DNA of 38,778 nt. Source: Limosilactobacillus panis DSM 6035. GTDB taxonomy: Bacteria; Bacillota; Bacilli; Lactobacillales; Lactobacillaceae. Below the pieces are notes generated by a model, which had not been told where the DNA came from, ran no database searches, and saw nothing but the letters and a program-made list of their open reading frames with translations. The first letter of the stretch is position 1. Each line of letters opens with the position of its first letter. This document shows, in pieces, positions 24,372 to 33,445 of the stretch. Location of the stretch: NCBI RefSeq assembly GCF_001435935.1, contig NZ_AZGM01000125.1, positions 1-38,778 of the forward strand. Direction: 5' to 3'. A program made the position numbers and the translations under genes.

Positions 24372-26792
24372 TTACTTGGCAACGATGTTAACGATCTTGT
24401 TTGGTACAACAATAATCTTCTTAATGTCCTTGCCATCAGTGAACTTCTTGACGTGTTCGTTGGCCAGAGCCACCTTTTCTGCTTCTTCCTTTGGGGTGTC
24501 CTTAGCCATCTTAACCTTGGCCCGGACCTTCCCGTTGACTTGCAGAATCATTTCAACTTCGTTTTCAACCAATGCTTGCGGGTCATACTTTGGCCATGGC
24601 TGGTAAGCAATCGTGTCGCTGATTCCAAACTGACTCCACAGTTCTTCAGCTACGTGCGGAATAATTGGGGAAATCATCTTGACGAAGCCCTGCATGTATT
24701 CCGCTGGCAGGTCGTCTGCCTTGTAAGCTTCGTTAACGAAGACCATCAGTTGCGAAATGGCCGTGTTGAAGTGCATCCGCTCATAGTCTTCCGTAACCTT
24801 CTTGACAGTTTGGTTATATACCTTGGTCAGCTTGCCATCGTTAAAGTTGGAGACACGGTCCCGCAGGTGGTTGTTATCATCCATCAACAGGCGCCATACC
24901 CGTTGAATCCACTTGTAGGAACCATGCAGCCCTTCTTCATCCCACGGAACGGATTCGGTCAGTGGGCCCATGAACATTTCGTACAGGCGGAGGGTGTCCG
25001 CACCGTACTTGTCAACGATATCATCAGGGTTAACAACGTTCCCCTTGGACTTGGACATCTTTTCGTGGTTGGCTCCAAGGATCATCCCCTGGTTAACCAA
25101 CTTCATGAACGGTTCCTTAGTTGGCACTAAGCCGAGGTCGTAAAGAACCTTGTGCCAGAAGCGGGCGTAGAGAAGGTGCAGGACCGCGTGCTCAGCCCCA
25201 CCGACATAGAGGTCGACTGGTGACCAGTAGTCAAGGGCTTCCTTAGAGGCAAATTCCTTACTGTTGTGGGGATCAGTGTAGCGGAGCCAGTACCATGATG
25301 AACCAGCCCATTGTGGCATGGTGTTGGTCTCCCGCAGGCCGTGGCGTCCCTGGTCATCGTAAACGTTGACCCAGTCCTTGACGTTGGCCAGTGGACTCTC
25401 ACCAGTTCCTGACGGTTCAATATTGTCTGTGTCAGGCAGCTTCAGTGGCAATTCGTCTTCCGGTACCAGAGTTGTCCGCCCGTCGTCCCAGTGGATAACC
25501 GGGATTGGTTCACCCCAGTAACGTTGCCGACTGAAGATCCAGTCACGCAGCCGGTAGTTGACCTTCTTGTGGCCGGCATCGTGTTCTTCCAGCCAGTCGA
25601 TCATCTTAGCCTTGGCATCCTTGATGTTCAGGCCGTCTAAGAAGCCAGAGTTAATGTGCTTGCCGTCACCATCAAAAGCTCCTTCAGAAAGGTCGGCACC
25701 TTCGATAATTGGCTTGATTGGCAGGTCAAACTTCTTGGCAAAGTCGTAGTCCCGTTGGTCACCAGAAGGGACGGCCATCACGGCCCCCGTACCGTACGAT
25801 GCCAGAACATAGTCACTAATCCAGATTGGCAGCTTTTCACCGTTGACCGGGTTAATGACGTAAGAACCGGTAAATACCCCGGTCTTGTCCTTGTTCAGGT
25901 CGGTCCGCTCCAGGTCAGAACGGCGGGAGGTTTCTTCCTTGTACTTAGCAACTTCATCCTTGTGTTCCGGTGTCGTCAGTTGGTCAACCAGCTTTTGTTC
26001 CGGTGCCAAGACAACGTAGGAGGCACCGAAGAGGGTGTCCGCCCGGGTGGTGAAGACTTCAATCTTCGTGTCTTCGTCACCGGCAACTGGGAAGAAGACA
26101 GCGGCCCCCTCAGAACGGCCAATCCAGTTCCGCTGCATTTCCTTAACACTTTCCGGCCAGTCAACCAGGTCGAGGTCATCAATCAGGCGGTCAGCGTAGG
26201 CAGTGATCTTCAATACCCACTGCTTCATTGGCTTCCGGTATACTGGGTAGCCGCCACGCTTTGTCTTGCCGTCTTCAACTTCTTCGTTGGCAACCACGGT
26301 TCCGCCCATGAAGTCGGGTGCCCAGTTAACCATGATTTCGTTTTCGTATGCTAGGCCCTTCTTGTAGAGCTGTTCAAAGATCCATTGGGTCCACTTGTAG
26401 TATTCAGGGTCAGTCGTGTTGACTTCCCGGTCCCAGTCGTAAGAGAAGCCCAAAGACTGGATTTGCTTACGGAAGTGGTTGATATTCTGGTTAGTGAAGC
26501 CCTTTGGATTGTGCCCGGTCTTCAGGGCGTACTGTTCGGCCGGCAGACCAAAGGCATCCCAGCCCATCGGGTGCAAGACGTTGTAACCCTGCATCCGCTT
26601 CATCCGGGCCATTACATCGGTTGCCGTGTAGCCTTCGGGGTGACCAACGTGGAGCCCTTGACCTGATGGGTACGGGAACATGTCCAGGGCGTAGTACTTC
26701 TTCTGGTCCTTATTAATCTCCGCTTTAAACGTCTTGTCCTTTTTCCAAAACTTTTGCCACTTATTTTCAATCGCTGTGTGATCGTAAGCCAT
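24372..26792 (-). CDS. leuS: Leucyl-tRNA synthetase
   Basis: Charges tRNA-Leu. The 806-aa bacterial-type enzyme has the HIGH motif as HVGH (48-51) after FPYPSGQGL, the CP1 editing domain at about 220-400 ([12 protein letters not shown], and [15 protein letters not shown]), the KMSKSKGN loop near residue 577 and the C-terminal anticodon and ubiquitin-like domains ending in [23 protein letters not shown] lies 8 nt before the ATG. Its T-box leader carries a CTC leucine specifier, so transcription responds to uncharged tRNA-Leu. Confidence 0.98.
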   Translation of the reverse strand: MAYDHTAIENKWQKFWKKDKTFKAEINKDQKKYYALDMFPYPSGQGLHVGHPEGYTATDVMARMKRMQGYNVLHPMGWDAFGLPAEQYALKTGHNPKGFTNQNINHFRKQIQSLGFSYDWDREVNTTDPEYYKWTQWIFEQLYKKGLAYENEIMVNWAPDFMGGTVVANEEVEDGKTKRGGYPVYRKPMKQWVLKITAYADRLIDDLDLVDWPESVKEMQRNWIGRSEGAAVFFPVAGDEDTKIEVFTTRADTLFGASYVVLAPEQKLVDQLTTPEHKDEVAKYKEETSRRSDLERTDLNKDKTGVFTGSYVINPVNGEKLPIWISDYVLASYGTGAVMAVPSGDQRDYDFAKKFDLPIKPIIEGADLSEGAFDGDGKHINSGFLDGLNIKDAKAKMIDWLEEHDAGHKKVNYRLRDWIFSRQRYWGEPIPVIHWDDGRTTLVPEDELPLKLPDTDNIEPSGTGESPLANVKDWVNVYDDQGRHGLRETNTMPQWAGSSWYWLRYTDPHNSKEFASKEALDYWSPVDLYVGGAEHAVLHLLYARFWHKVLYDLGLVPTKEPFMKLVNQGMILGANHEKMSKSKGNVVNPDDIVDKYGADTLRLYEMFMGPLTESVPWDEEGLHGSYKWIQRVWRLLMDDNNHLRDRVSNFNDGKLTKVYNQTVKKVTEDYERMHFNTAISQLMVFVNEAYKADDLPAEYMQGFVKMISPIIPHVAEELWSQFGISDTIAYQPWPKYDPQALVENEVEMILQVNGKVRAKVKMAKDTPKEEAEKVALANEHVKKFTDGKDIKKIIVVPNKIVNIVAK

Positions 26793-26845
26793 AAATTCTG
26801 CTCCTTTTCAGTTCTGTCCACTACTAAAATGATCGTAATAAAAAA

Positions 26846-27075
26846 GTCCCGCAGAAGCCTTTGCTTCGACGAGACGAAATCTAATCCGCGGTACCACCCG
26901 TTTTCTATGGCCACCCATAGCACTTAAGGCCTTAACGCGGCAGACGTCACTACCTACTCAATTCAGTAGCAATCTTCTAGACGAGTTCGCTAACAATGCC
27001 CTCCTGCTTTCCACCACCAGCAGGTCTCTAAGAGTCGCACCGTTAACTACTACTTCTATCACGATCAAAAATATT
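26846..27075 (-). promoter_or_regulatory. T-box leader of leuS (specifier CTC)
   Basis: The minus strand contains the antiterminator core GGGTGGTACCGCGG (26886-26899) and a terminator hairpin at 26846-26875 (GTCTCGTCGAAGC/GCTTCTGCGGGAC) followed by TTTTTT. In Stem I, GAA is followed directly by CTC (complement 26983-26985), a leucine codon, then a purine and the lower helix TCTA/TAGA. Confidence 0.95.
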
Positions 27076-27081
27076 AATTGT

Positions 27082-27110
27082 ATTCTAACGTCCTCCCTGC
27101 CTTTTTGCAA
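27082..27110 (-). promoter_or_regulatory. Promoter of the leuS T-box transcript
   Basis: -35 TTGCAA (complement 27105-27110), 17-nt spacer, -10 TAGAAT (complement 27082-27087). It starts just beyond the metK stop codon. Confidence 0.75.
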
Positions 27111-27124
27111 GGGGCCCACTAGAT

Positions 27125-28312
27125 TTAACCTAAAATCTTTTTCAGTTTGTCAACCTTGTCCAGGTGTTCCCAAGGCAGGTCAACATCGGTCCGGCCAAAG
27201 TGACCGTAAGCCGCCGTTTGTTCGTAGATTGGCCGCTTGAGGTCCAGCATCTTAATAATCCCGGCTGGGCGCAGGTCAAATACCTTCCGGACGGCCGCAA
27301 TCAGTTCTACTTCGGTCCGGGTCCCGGTCCCAAAAGTATCAATGGAAATGGAAACCGGTTCGGCCACCCCAATGGCATAAGCAACCTGAATTTCCAGCTT
27401 CTTGGCATAGCCTGCTGCTACCAGGTTCTTGGCAATGTAACGGGCGGCGTAACTAGCCGACCGGTCTACCTTAGTGGCGTCCTTACCGGAAAAGGCCCCA
27501 CCACCGTGGTGAGCAGCACCACCGTAAGTATCAACGATAATCTTCCGCCCGGTCAAACCGGCATCCCCTTGGGGACCACCAATGACAAAGCGCCCGGTTG
27601 GGTTGATAAAGTACTTGGTCTTATCGTCAAGCAAATCTGCTGGAATAACAGCCTTAATCACTTGTTCCTTCACGTCATGACGAATTTGTTCAAGGGTTGC
27701 TTCCGGATCATGTTGGGTACTCAAGACCACCGTATCTACCCGGAGTGGCTTATCATTATCATCATACTCAACCGTTACTTCCGCCTTGGCATCTGGACGT
27801 AAGTAGGAAATTTCCCCTGCCTTACGCAACTTAGCAATCCGCTGCATCAGCTTATGGCTAAGCATCAGCGGTAGTGGCATGTATTCTGGCGTTTCATCGG
27901 TTGCGTAACCAAACATCAATCCTTGGTCACCAGCACCGATCTTATCAAGTGGGTCAGCATCCCCTTCACGGGTTTCCAGGGAGTCATCAACCCCTTGTGC
28001 AATGTCGGGTGACTGCTCGTACAAGGAAGTTATTACGGCACAGTTATCAGCGTCAAAGCCGTACTTACCATCGGTGTAGCCAATCTTACGGATTGTATTG
28101 CGAACCACCTTTTGGATATTAACGTAGGCCTTAGTAGAAACTTCACCAAAGACCAGGACTAGCCCGGTCGTTACTGAAGTTTCTACAGCTGCCCGTGCAT
28201 CTGGATCCTTTTCCAGCAGGGCGTCAAGAATGGCATCACTGATTTGATCGGCAATCTTGTCTGGGTGCCCTTCGGAAACGGATTCGGATGTAAATAGGTG
28301 TTTTTCTGTCAT
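27125..28312 (-). CDS. metK: S-adenosylmethionine synthetase (methionine adenosyltransferase)
   Basis: Makes SAM from methionine and ATP. The 395-aa protein shows [20 protein letters not shown] (N-terminal ATP/Met site), [12 protein letters not shown] (about 110-121), and [17 protein letters not shown] (P-loop-like, about 258-274). The start is set at ATG 28312 because the Shine-Dalgarno GGGGG ends 11 nt upstream and is part of the SMK riboswitch; the earlier ATG at 28330 overlaps the Shine-Dalgarno itself. It is monocistronic, with expression controlled by SAM at translation start. Confidence 0.97.
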   Translation of the reverse strand: MTEKHLFTSESVSEGHPDKIADQISDAILDALLEKDPDARAAVETSVTTGLVLVFGEVSTKAYVNIQKVVRNTIRKIGYTDGKYGFDADNCAVITSLYEQSPDIAQGVDDSLETREGDADPLDKIGAGDQGLMFGYATDETPEYMPLPLMLSHKLMQRIAKLRKAGEISYLRPDAKAEVTVEYDDNDKPLRVDTVVLSTQHDPEATLEQIRHDVKEQVIKAVIPADLLDDKTKYFINPTGRFVIGGPQGDAGLTGRKIIVDTYGGAAHHGGGAFSGKDATKVDRSASYAARYIAKNLVAAGYAKKLEIQVAYAIGVAEPVSISIDTFGTGTRTEVELIAAVRKVFDLRPAGIIKMLDLKRPIYEQTAAYGHFGRTDVDLPWEHLDKVDKLKKILG

Positions 28313-28320
28313 TTTTATTA

Positions 28321-28414
28321 ATTCCCCCATATTCTAGTCGAAACTTAACATTAGTTTTGTAGTTGCGGTTACAAGGCATCTTCACAAGGGGTACTCGTGA
28401 ATCCTATCGGGAAT
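28321..28414 (-). promoter_or_regulatory. SAM-III (SMK box) riboswitch of metK
   Basis: On the minus strand ATTCCCGATAGGAT, AGATGCCTTGTAACCG and GGGGGAAT occur in order, matching the Enterococcus metK SMK box. A variable helix TTCAC...GTGAA and a longer linker lie between them. SAM binding pairs the anti-SD with GGGGG and blocks ribosome access to metK. Confidence 0.93.
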
Positions 28415-28433
28415 TTGCTTCATAACAAGGACA

Positions 28434-28463
28434 ATACTATCACAAAGCAACATTAATAATCAA
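28434..28463 (-). promoter_or_regulatory. Promoter of metK
   Basis: -35 TTGATT (complement 28458-28463), 18-nt spacer, -10 TAGTAT (complement 28434-28439), 20 nt before the riboswitch core. Confidence 0.55.
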
Positions 28464-28474
28464 TTAAAACAAAA

Positions 28475-29011
28475 TTAAAGGCGCGCATTGACGAGACCGA
28501 CTGCCGTCATAAATGAGTAGACAATTGTCGGGCCCATAAATTTAAACCCGTCCTTCTTCATCTGGGTCGCCATCTTCTTAGACGACATGGTCCAGGGGGC
28601 CAGGGGCTCACCCGGCTTAAGGATCAGGCGCTGGGGATGGTGGTCAACAAAGGACCAGATATAGTCATCAAAGTCTTGTCCAGCCCGCTGCATTTTATAG
28701 ATAACCTGGGCATTATTAATGGTTGCTGCAATCTTCCGGCGGTTACGGATGATTCGCTTGTTAGCAAGTAAGCGGTCAACGTCATCCGGTGAAAAGGCGG
28801 CCACCTTTTCAATTAGAAAATCACTGAAGGCTTCTTCAAAGGCCAGCCGCCGTTTCCAAATCGTTGCCCAGGTTAGCCCGGCCTGAAAGAGTTCCAAACT
28901 CAGCATCTCAAACAAAAAACGCTCGTCATGAACCGGTAATCCCCAGTAGTGGTCATAATAATCCTGCATCGCGGGACTGGTATCTGCCCATGTTGGCCGC
29001 TTGACTTTCAT
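28475..29011 (-). CDS. tag: DNA-3-methyladenine glycosylase I-like protein
   Basis: Excises 3-methyladenine from alkylated DNA (base excision repair). The 178-aa protein follows Tag over its length: YDHYWGLPVHDERFLFEML, LELFQAGLTWATIWKRR with the catalytic-pocket Glu, IIRNRRKI, and FVDHHPQ. Two zinc-binding positions of E. coli Tag, the Cys in the N-terminal RCxW and the C-terminal CPCH, are absent (RPTWA and VNARL), so the zinc snap is probably missing. The second ATG (29011) fits the AGGGGG site better than the first (29017). Confidence 0.88.
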   Translation of the reverse strand: MKVKRPTWADTSPAMQDYYDHYWGLPVHDERFLFEMLSLELFQAGLTWATIWKRRLAFEEAFSDFLIEKVAAFSPDDVDRLLANKRIIRNRRKIAATINNAQVIYKMQRAGQDFDDYIWSFVDHHPQRLILKPGEPLAPWTMSSKKMATQMKKDGFKFMGPTIVYSFMTAVGLVNARL

Positions 29012-29039
29012 TGTCATTACCCCCTAATAAATAAAATAA

Positions 29040-29065
29040 CCGCAGTCGCGAACCCGTGACTACGG
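29040..29065 (-). terminator. Terminator of the MFS transporter gene
   Basis: Imperfect stem CCGCAGTCGCG/CGTGACTACGG about 30 nt beyond the stop; the minus strand continues into TTATTTTATTTATT. Confidence 0.7.
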
Positions 29066-29095
29066 CCTCCTATTATTTAAATACGGCAAACGCCA

Positions 29096-30532
29096 TTAAT
29101 CTGCAACAGCTTTCTTGGTATTCTTCAGCATTAATGCCAAGATCAGACCAATGATCTCAATCACAACCATCATGATAAATACCAGGTGGTAACCGTGAAG
29201 AGACGCTGTCAATGGTTGACTACCCGTGCTTTGTGCATGGCTGCTGGCGACCGTCAAAACAATCGTGGCAACCGCAACACCAGCAGACCCCAAGACTTGC
29301 CGAACGGTAGTAATTACCGCCGTACCGTGGGGAACCAGCTTGTTTGGTAAGGCGTTGGCCCCTAAAGTAACCGCAGGCATCATCACAAAGGCGTTTCCAC
29401 TTTCGATAACCATTGCGCAGAGAATCATTGCTAACAAGTTTAACCGGTTCAGCATCAACAGGCCAACGACCCAGCCGCAGATAATCATCACCATCCCCAC
29501 TAGCATTGTGGGTTTAAAGCCAATCTTGTCGGCCAATTTCCCCGTCAACGGGTTAAGGATACTCAAGAACACCGCCCCGGGAACTAGTGACATCCCGGAA
29601 ACGAAGGGACTGACCTTGAGGACCCCCTGGTAGTAAAGGGGAAAAATAATGGTAGTAACAATCAAGGCAATGTAAGAAATCGACGTTAAAAGGACTGCTA
29701 AGTCGTAGTTGAAGGTCTTTAAGACCCGCAGTTCCAGTAATGGTTCATCCAGGTGCAACTGCCGGTAGCAGAACCAGGCCAAAGCGAGGATGCTAATCAC
29801 CAGGATGACACCGTTAAGCCCCCAGTTGACGTTGTGCTTGGCAGCAAGGTTAACGACGTACATTACTCCGATCAGGCCAATTGAAAGAAACACCGACAGC
29901 CAGTCGAGACTGGTTTCGTGCCGGGGCATAACATCCCGAATCAGCCCCGTACCGGCGAGAACAATAATCAGGGTAATGATAATCATGAAGAGGCCGAAAA
30001 GACTCTTCCAGTCAAAAAATTTCAAAACGATTCCGGAAACAATAGGGCCACACGCCAAGGCAGACCCCATGACTAATCCGGCAATTCCCATAGTAGTCCC
30101 CCGGTTAGCCTTCGGAGTGATTTCCAGCAGTACCGACTGGTAGGACGGGAAAAGGACACCAACAGCAAAGGCCTCCATTGCCCGGCCGACCATCATGAAC
30201 CAAAAGCCATTTGTCCCCCAGCTTGCGGGCGTGAGGACAATCATCAATGATCCAATATCAAACAGGGCCAGGGCACCAATAAACATTGTTTTAAAATTCA
30301 GATTGTTTAGCATCCAAGGACTAATCGGCATGCTAACACACATTACCAGCATAAAGCCGGTTGTTAGCCACTGGACCGTATTAGCTGAGATTCCAAAGGC
30401 ATTCATCAATGTCGGGTAGGCCGTCGAAAGCGATGACTGACTAATCGACATCGTGAATGTCCCCACCAGTAAGGTAAAAATAAACCAAAAGCGGCTATAA
30501 GAGCGTCCGTTTTGGTCAACATTTCTTTCCAT
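29096..30532 (-). CDS. MFS drug:H+ antiporter, DHA2 (14-helix, EmrB/QacA) type
   Basis: A 478-aa multidrug-efflux-like membrane protein with about 14 predicted helices. The TVQWLTTGFMLVMCVSMPIS stretch and the GRAMEAFAVGVLFP motif (MFS loop 2-3 region) are typical of DHA2 exporters. The substrate cannot be told from sequence. It is divergent from perR; the two promoters interleave and a PerR box lies next to them, so peroxide or metal control of this exporter is possible (inference). The start codon has weak GGGGAAG-type complementarity 6-10 nt upstream. Confidence 0.92.
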   Translation of the reverse strand: MERNVDQNGRSYSRFWFIFTLLVGTFTMSISQSSLSTAYPTLMNAFGISANTVQWLTTGFMLVMCVSMPISPWMLNNLNFKTMFIGALALFDIGSLMIVLTPASWGTNGFWFMMVGRAMEAFAVGVLFPSYQSVLLEITPKANRGTTMGIAGLVMGSALACGPIVSGIVLKFFDWKSLFGLFMIIITLIIVLAGTGLIRDVMPRHETSLDWLSVFLSIGLIGVMYVVNLAAKHNVNWGLNGVILVISILALAWFCYRQLHLDEPLLELRVLKTFNYDLAVLLTSISYIALIVTTIIFPLYYQGVLKVSPFVSGMSLVPGAVFLSILNPLTGKLADKIGFKPTMLVGMVMIICGWVVGLLMLNRLNLLAMILCAMVIESGNAFVMMPAVTLGANALPNKLVPHGTAVITTVRQVLGSAGVAVATIVLTVASSHAQSTGSQPLTASLHGYHLVFIMMVVIEIIGLILALMLKNTKKAVAD

Positions 30533-30576
30533 TTTTCTTCCCCTCTTTTAGAATTATTATTATTTACTAAATACTA

Positions 30577-30605
30577 ATTATATATTTTGAATCTAAGCTT
30601 GTAAA
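30577..30605 (-). promoter_or_regulatory. Promoter of the MFS gene
   Basis: -35 TTTACA (complement 30600-30605), 17-nt spacer, -10 TATAAT (complement 30577-30582). It overlaps the perR promoter face to face. Confidence 0.72.
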
Positions 30606-30614
30606 TGATATAAT
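30587..30614 (+). promoter_or_regulatory. Promoter of perR
   Basis: -35 TTGAAT (30587-30592), 16-nt spacer, -10 TATAAT (30609-30614). Confidence 0.75.
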
Positions 30615-30623
30615 ACTGTTAGA

Positions 30624-30638
30624 TTATAACTATTTTAA
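30624..30638 (+). promoter_or_regulatory. PerR box in the perR leader
   Basis: TTATAAC-T-ATTTTAA matches the Bacillus PerR consensus TTATAATnATTATAA at 12 of 14 positions. It lies 9 nt downstream of the perR -10, around the transcription start, indicating autoregulation. Confidence 0.7.
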
Positions 30639-30661
30639 ATTAAACGAAAGGAGAGTTGTTC

Positions 30662-31117
30662 ATGGCAGAGGCAGAACTTGATCGGGCATTAGACCTATTG
30701 CGTAGTCATAAGGTGCGGCTAACTCCCCAGCGAAAGACCATCCTGGAATACCTGATCACCCACCATACTCACCCGAGTGTCGAAATGATTTATCAAGACC
30801 TCAAAGATAGTGTCGATAACATAAGTATGGCCACCGTCTACAATACACTTAAGCTGTTCGTCGATTACAACTTGGTAATCGAGTTGAAGAACGGTGACGG
30901 TAGTACCCACTATGACTACTTTGGTCATCCCCACTACCATGTTGTCTGCGACAATTGTGGTAAGATCACTGATGTCTTTGATGAACATTTTTCTGAAATT
31001 ACCCGGGAAATGGCTGACATGACCCGGCGCAAGACCCACTACCTGGTAACGGGCAATAACATTGAGGTTCACGGTCTGTGCCCTGAGTGTCAACGAAAAT
31101 TACATTTAAACCGCTAA
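30662..31117 (+). CDS. perR: Peroxide-responsive Fur-family repressor PerR
   Basis: A 151-aa metalloregulator. Counted from ATG 30662, the residues His37, Asp85, His91, His93 and Asp104 fall at exactly the positions that bind the regulatory Fe/Mn in B. subtilis PerR; Asp85 and Asp104 argue for PerR rather than Fur. Structural zinc Cys pairs are C96/C99 and C140/C143. The winged helix is at 10-75. ATG at 30662 was chosen (AAGGAGAG 7 nt upstream) over the TTG at 30656. A PerR box sits between its promoter and the start, so it is probably self-controlled. Confidence 0.9.
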   Translation: MAEAELDRALDLLRSHKVRLTPQRKTILEYLITHHTHPSVEMIYQDLKDSVDNISMATVYNTLKLFVDYNLVIELKNGDGSTHYDYFGHPHYHVVCDNCGKITDVFDEHFSEITREMADMTRRKTHYLVTGNNIEVHGLCPECQRKLHLNR

Positions 31118-31141
31118 TATTAAGCAAAAAGGCTCCTTTTA

Positions 31142-32491
31142 TTATTCATTTTGCTGGGTCAAAGAGGCGATAAACAAGACCACAAACCAGCCCAAGGTAA
31201 AGATAAGGGCGGTAAGGGTCTGCCTATCCATGCACAAGACGACTAAGACAAAGGCCAGAAAGGCCAGGACCAGGTAATCCGTGAACGGTGCGCCTGGCAA
31301 CTTAAACGGGCGCGCCGTCGCACAATTCTTTATGAAGCGCAGGTGGGCACCAATAATGGCGGCCCAGATGAATAGGAAACTTGTCGTGGCAATGCTCGAG
31401 ATCAAGGTGAACACCTCACCCGGCATCAAGAAGTTCAGTAACGCCGCCACCCCAATCACAGCCGAGGAAATAACGACTGCCCGGGCCGGAACCTGGTGCT
31501 TAGAGAGACGGCTGATTGCCCGAACACAGGGATGGTGGGAATTGGCAGTCAGCTCCGCCAGCATCCGCCCCGTCGTATAAATAGAACTGTTACATGCCGA
31601 AGCTGCCGCGGTAATGACAATAAAGTTAACCACGCTCGCGGCTCCGCGCAAGCCAGCATCCTGGAAAACCAGAACAAAGGGACTATTTGAAGGCGAAAGC
31701 TGCTTCCACGGGTAAATGCACATGATGGCCGCCAGTGCCCCAAGGTAAAAAATCAATACCCGGATAGAAATACCGTTGATTGCCTCCGGAATTACTTTGC
31801 GGGGGTTCTCCGCCTCCGCCGCGGTGACCCCCACCATTTCGATGCCAACAAAAGCAAAGACAACCATTTGAAATGACATCACGAAGCCCTTGGCCCCCGT
31901 CGCAAAGAAGCCATTGTAGGCCACCAGATTCTTGGGGGAGGCCACGTACCCCCCGGCCGACTTAAATTGGATTATGACCATGAAAATCCCGACCGCAATC
32001 AAAACAATGATTGCCACAATCTTAATCATTGCGAACCAGAATTCGATTTCGCCAAAAACGTTGACCGTTATCAGGTTCAGGCACAAGAAGATCAGGAGGG
32101 TGATTACCCCGGGAATCCACTGAGGAACGTGGGGGAGCCATATCTGAATATAGAGTCCAATCGCCGTGATCTCCGCCATCGCCAGTGCTAACCAGCAGGC
32201 CCAGTAAGCCCAGCCGGCAATAAAGCTAACCCGCTTGCCCAGGTAATCACGGATAGCCTCCATGAATGACCGGTAGTGCAGATTTGACAATAAGAGCTCA
32301 CCCAATGCTCGCATGATTGCGAAGCAGGCGATCCCCGTAATTAAGTAAGCAAGTAAGATTGCCGGTCCCGCTGCCCGAATTGCCTTTCCTGAGCCTAGGA
32401 AAAGGCCAGTACCAATCGTTCCACCGAGGGCCATTAGCTGGATGTGGCGGCTCTTCAAGCTGCGCTTCATCTGCGTCTGTTTATTGTCCAT
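31142..32491 (-). CDS. APC-family amino acid permease (AAT/GABA permease type)
   Basis: A 449-aa cytoplasmic-membrane amino acid:H+ symporter with about 12 helices. The opening SRHIQLMALGGTIGTGLFLG (15-34 by the chosen start) is the AAT-family signature, and AFVGIEMVGVTAAEAENPRK is the helix 6/loop consensus. The ATG at 32491 is preceded by AAGGAG; the in-frame start 72 nt earlier lacks one. The substrate cannot be predicted reliably. It is convergent with perR (25-nt gap) and divergent from the VanZ-like gene. Confidence 0.92.
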   Translation of the reverse strand: MDNKQTQMKRSLKSRHIQLMALGGTIGTGLFLGSGKAIRAAGPAILLAYLITGIACFAIMRALGELLLSNLHYRSFMEAIRDYLGKRVSFIAGWAYWACWLALAMAEITAIGLYIQIWLPHVPQWIPGVITLLIFLCLNLITVNVFGEIEFWFAMIKIVAIIVLIAVGIFMVIIQFKSAGGYVASPKNLVAYNGFFATGAKGFVMSFQMVVFAFVGIEMVGVTAAEAENPRKVIPEAINGISIRVLIFYLGALAAIMCIYPWKQLSPSNSPFVLVFQDAGLRGAASVVNFIVITAAASACNSSIYTTGRMLAELTANSHHPCVRAISRLSKHQVPARAVVISSAVIGVAALLNFLMPGEVFTLISSIATTSFLFIWAAIIGAHLRFIKNCATARPFKLPGAPFTDYLVLAFLAFVLVVLCMDRQTLTALIFTLGWFVVLFIASLTQQNE

Positions 32492-32627
32492 TTTTTCAAT
32501 TCTCCTTAACCTTCCATTGTCAACACATCCCCTAGCGGTTAAGCTATTAATGGTGGCTGACAATTAGTCTTGAGCCCCTATTGTATACCTATTTTGGTAA
32601 ATTGAACCCGCTAAGGAGAAAATTAAT

Positions 32628-33164
32628 ATCCAATACCTAGCTTTTTTAACCTACTTTTTAATATGTTGCGCCATTATTAAGCATTTCTGGCCTCGCTACC
32701 CAGGATGGGGGCAGCGGATCACCCTACTGAGCCTTTTGGTCTACATCACAGCAGTCATGGCCCTGTGCTTGACCCCCGCGCTTCTTAGCGTTGCCTCTGC
32801 TCATAAGCGTCTTTTCTATCTCTGGGGTGTTCCCTATAACATCATCCCCTTCCAGGGACTCAGCCACGAGTTCTTCCTCAACGTCATTATGACGGTTCCC
32901 TGGGGCGTCTACCTATTCCTTATTAACCACCGGCAGAGATTAGCAGGGGTCATCCTGTTCTCTTTTCTGTTCAGTCTCTTCATTGAGCTGAACCAGTTCA
33001 TCCTCGACCTGCTAGTCAACCTGGGTCGACTAGCTGATGTCGATGATTTGATTACCAACACGGCCGGGGGCCTGATCGGTTTCTTGGTTATGACCCTCTT
33101 ATTCCGGACACAAGTCCACCGCTTGATTCAATATTTTAGTCTCAGTAAGGACAAAGTTTGGTAA
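32628..33164 (+). CDS. VanZ-family membrane protein, apparently with a non-AUG start
   Basis: A VanZ-like protein with about five membrane helices. The signature FIELNQFILD...RLADVDDLITNTAGGLIGF lies in the C-terminal third. Such proteins are linked to low-level teicoplanin resistance; their reaction is unknown. The frame is open from 32601 (after TAA 32598-32600), and the ribosome binding site AAGGAG is at 32613-32618, but no ATG, GTG or TTG occurs before TTG 32736. Starting at 32736 would remove the first helix (QYLAFLTYFLICCAII). ATC at 32628, 9 nt after AAGGAG, or ATT at 32622 (3 nt) is therefore the likely start. A start-codon mutation is the alternative. Confidence 0.72.
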   Translation: MQYLAFLTYFLICCAIIKHFWPRYPGWGQRITLLSLLVYITAVMALCLTPALLSVASAHKRLFYLWGVPYNIIPFQGLSHEFFLNVIMTVPWGVYLFLINHRQRLAGVILFSFLFSLFIELNQFILDLLVNLGRLADVDDLITNTAGGLIGFLVMTLLFRTQVHRLIQYFSLSKDKVW

Positions 33165-33187
33165 ACTATTACTGTGAGGTGACATTA

Positions 33188-33358
33188 ATGATTTCAAACG
33201 AACAGCGTGCACACGATATTGCAATTGCCTTAATGCAAGCTAACAGCAAGGATGTTGAACCAATTGAGGCTTACCACCGCTATGTCAACTATCTGCTGCC
33301 GATTTTACGGGAAATTGATAAGGACTTCCCCCACGGAATCCGCGAACACCTTAATTAA
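33188..33358 (+). CDS. Small protein of unknown function
   Basis: A 56-aa acidic/helical protein that I do not recognise. ATG at 33188 was chosen because GAGGTGA lies 6 nt upstream; the longer frame from 33158 runs into the VanZ gene's stop region. It follows the VanZ-like gene by 23 nt and ends in its own terminator, so the two are probably one transcript. No motif is visible. Confidence 0.6.
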   Translation: MISNEQRAHDIAIALMQANSKDVEPIEAYHRYVNYLLPILREIDKDFPHGIREHLN

Positions 33359-33367
33359 AAATATGCT

Positions 33368-33409
33368 AAATACGCCACGACTCGGCCAAGCCCGTATCAT
33401 GGTGTATTT
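33368..33409 (+). terminator. Terminator after the VanZ/small-protein unit
   Basis: AAATACGCCA...TGGTGTATTT inverted repeat, followed by TAATCTATT; stem 10 bp with one wobble. Confidence 0.75.
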
Positions 33410-33445
33410 TAATCTATTGCTAAATTAGAAAGGGGAAAATGATTT

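Noticed and set aside
24363-26354. Long plus-strand open frames (255 and 232 aa) opposite leuS
   Set aside because: They are antisense to an intact leuS, have no ribosome binding site and no recognisable domain.
31127-31140. AAAAGGCTCCTTTT as a terminator between perR and the permease gene
   Set aside because: The stem is only five pairs with a very short loop; too weak to call.
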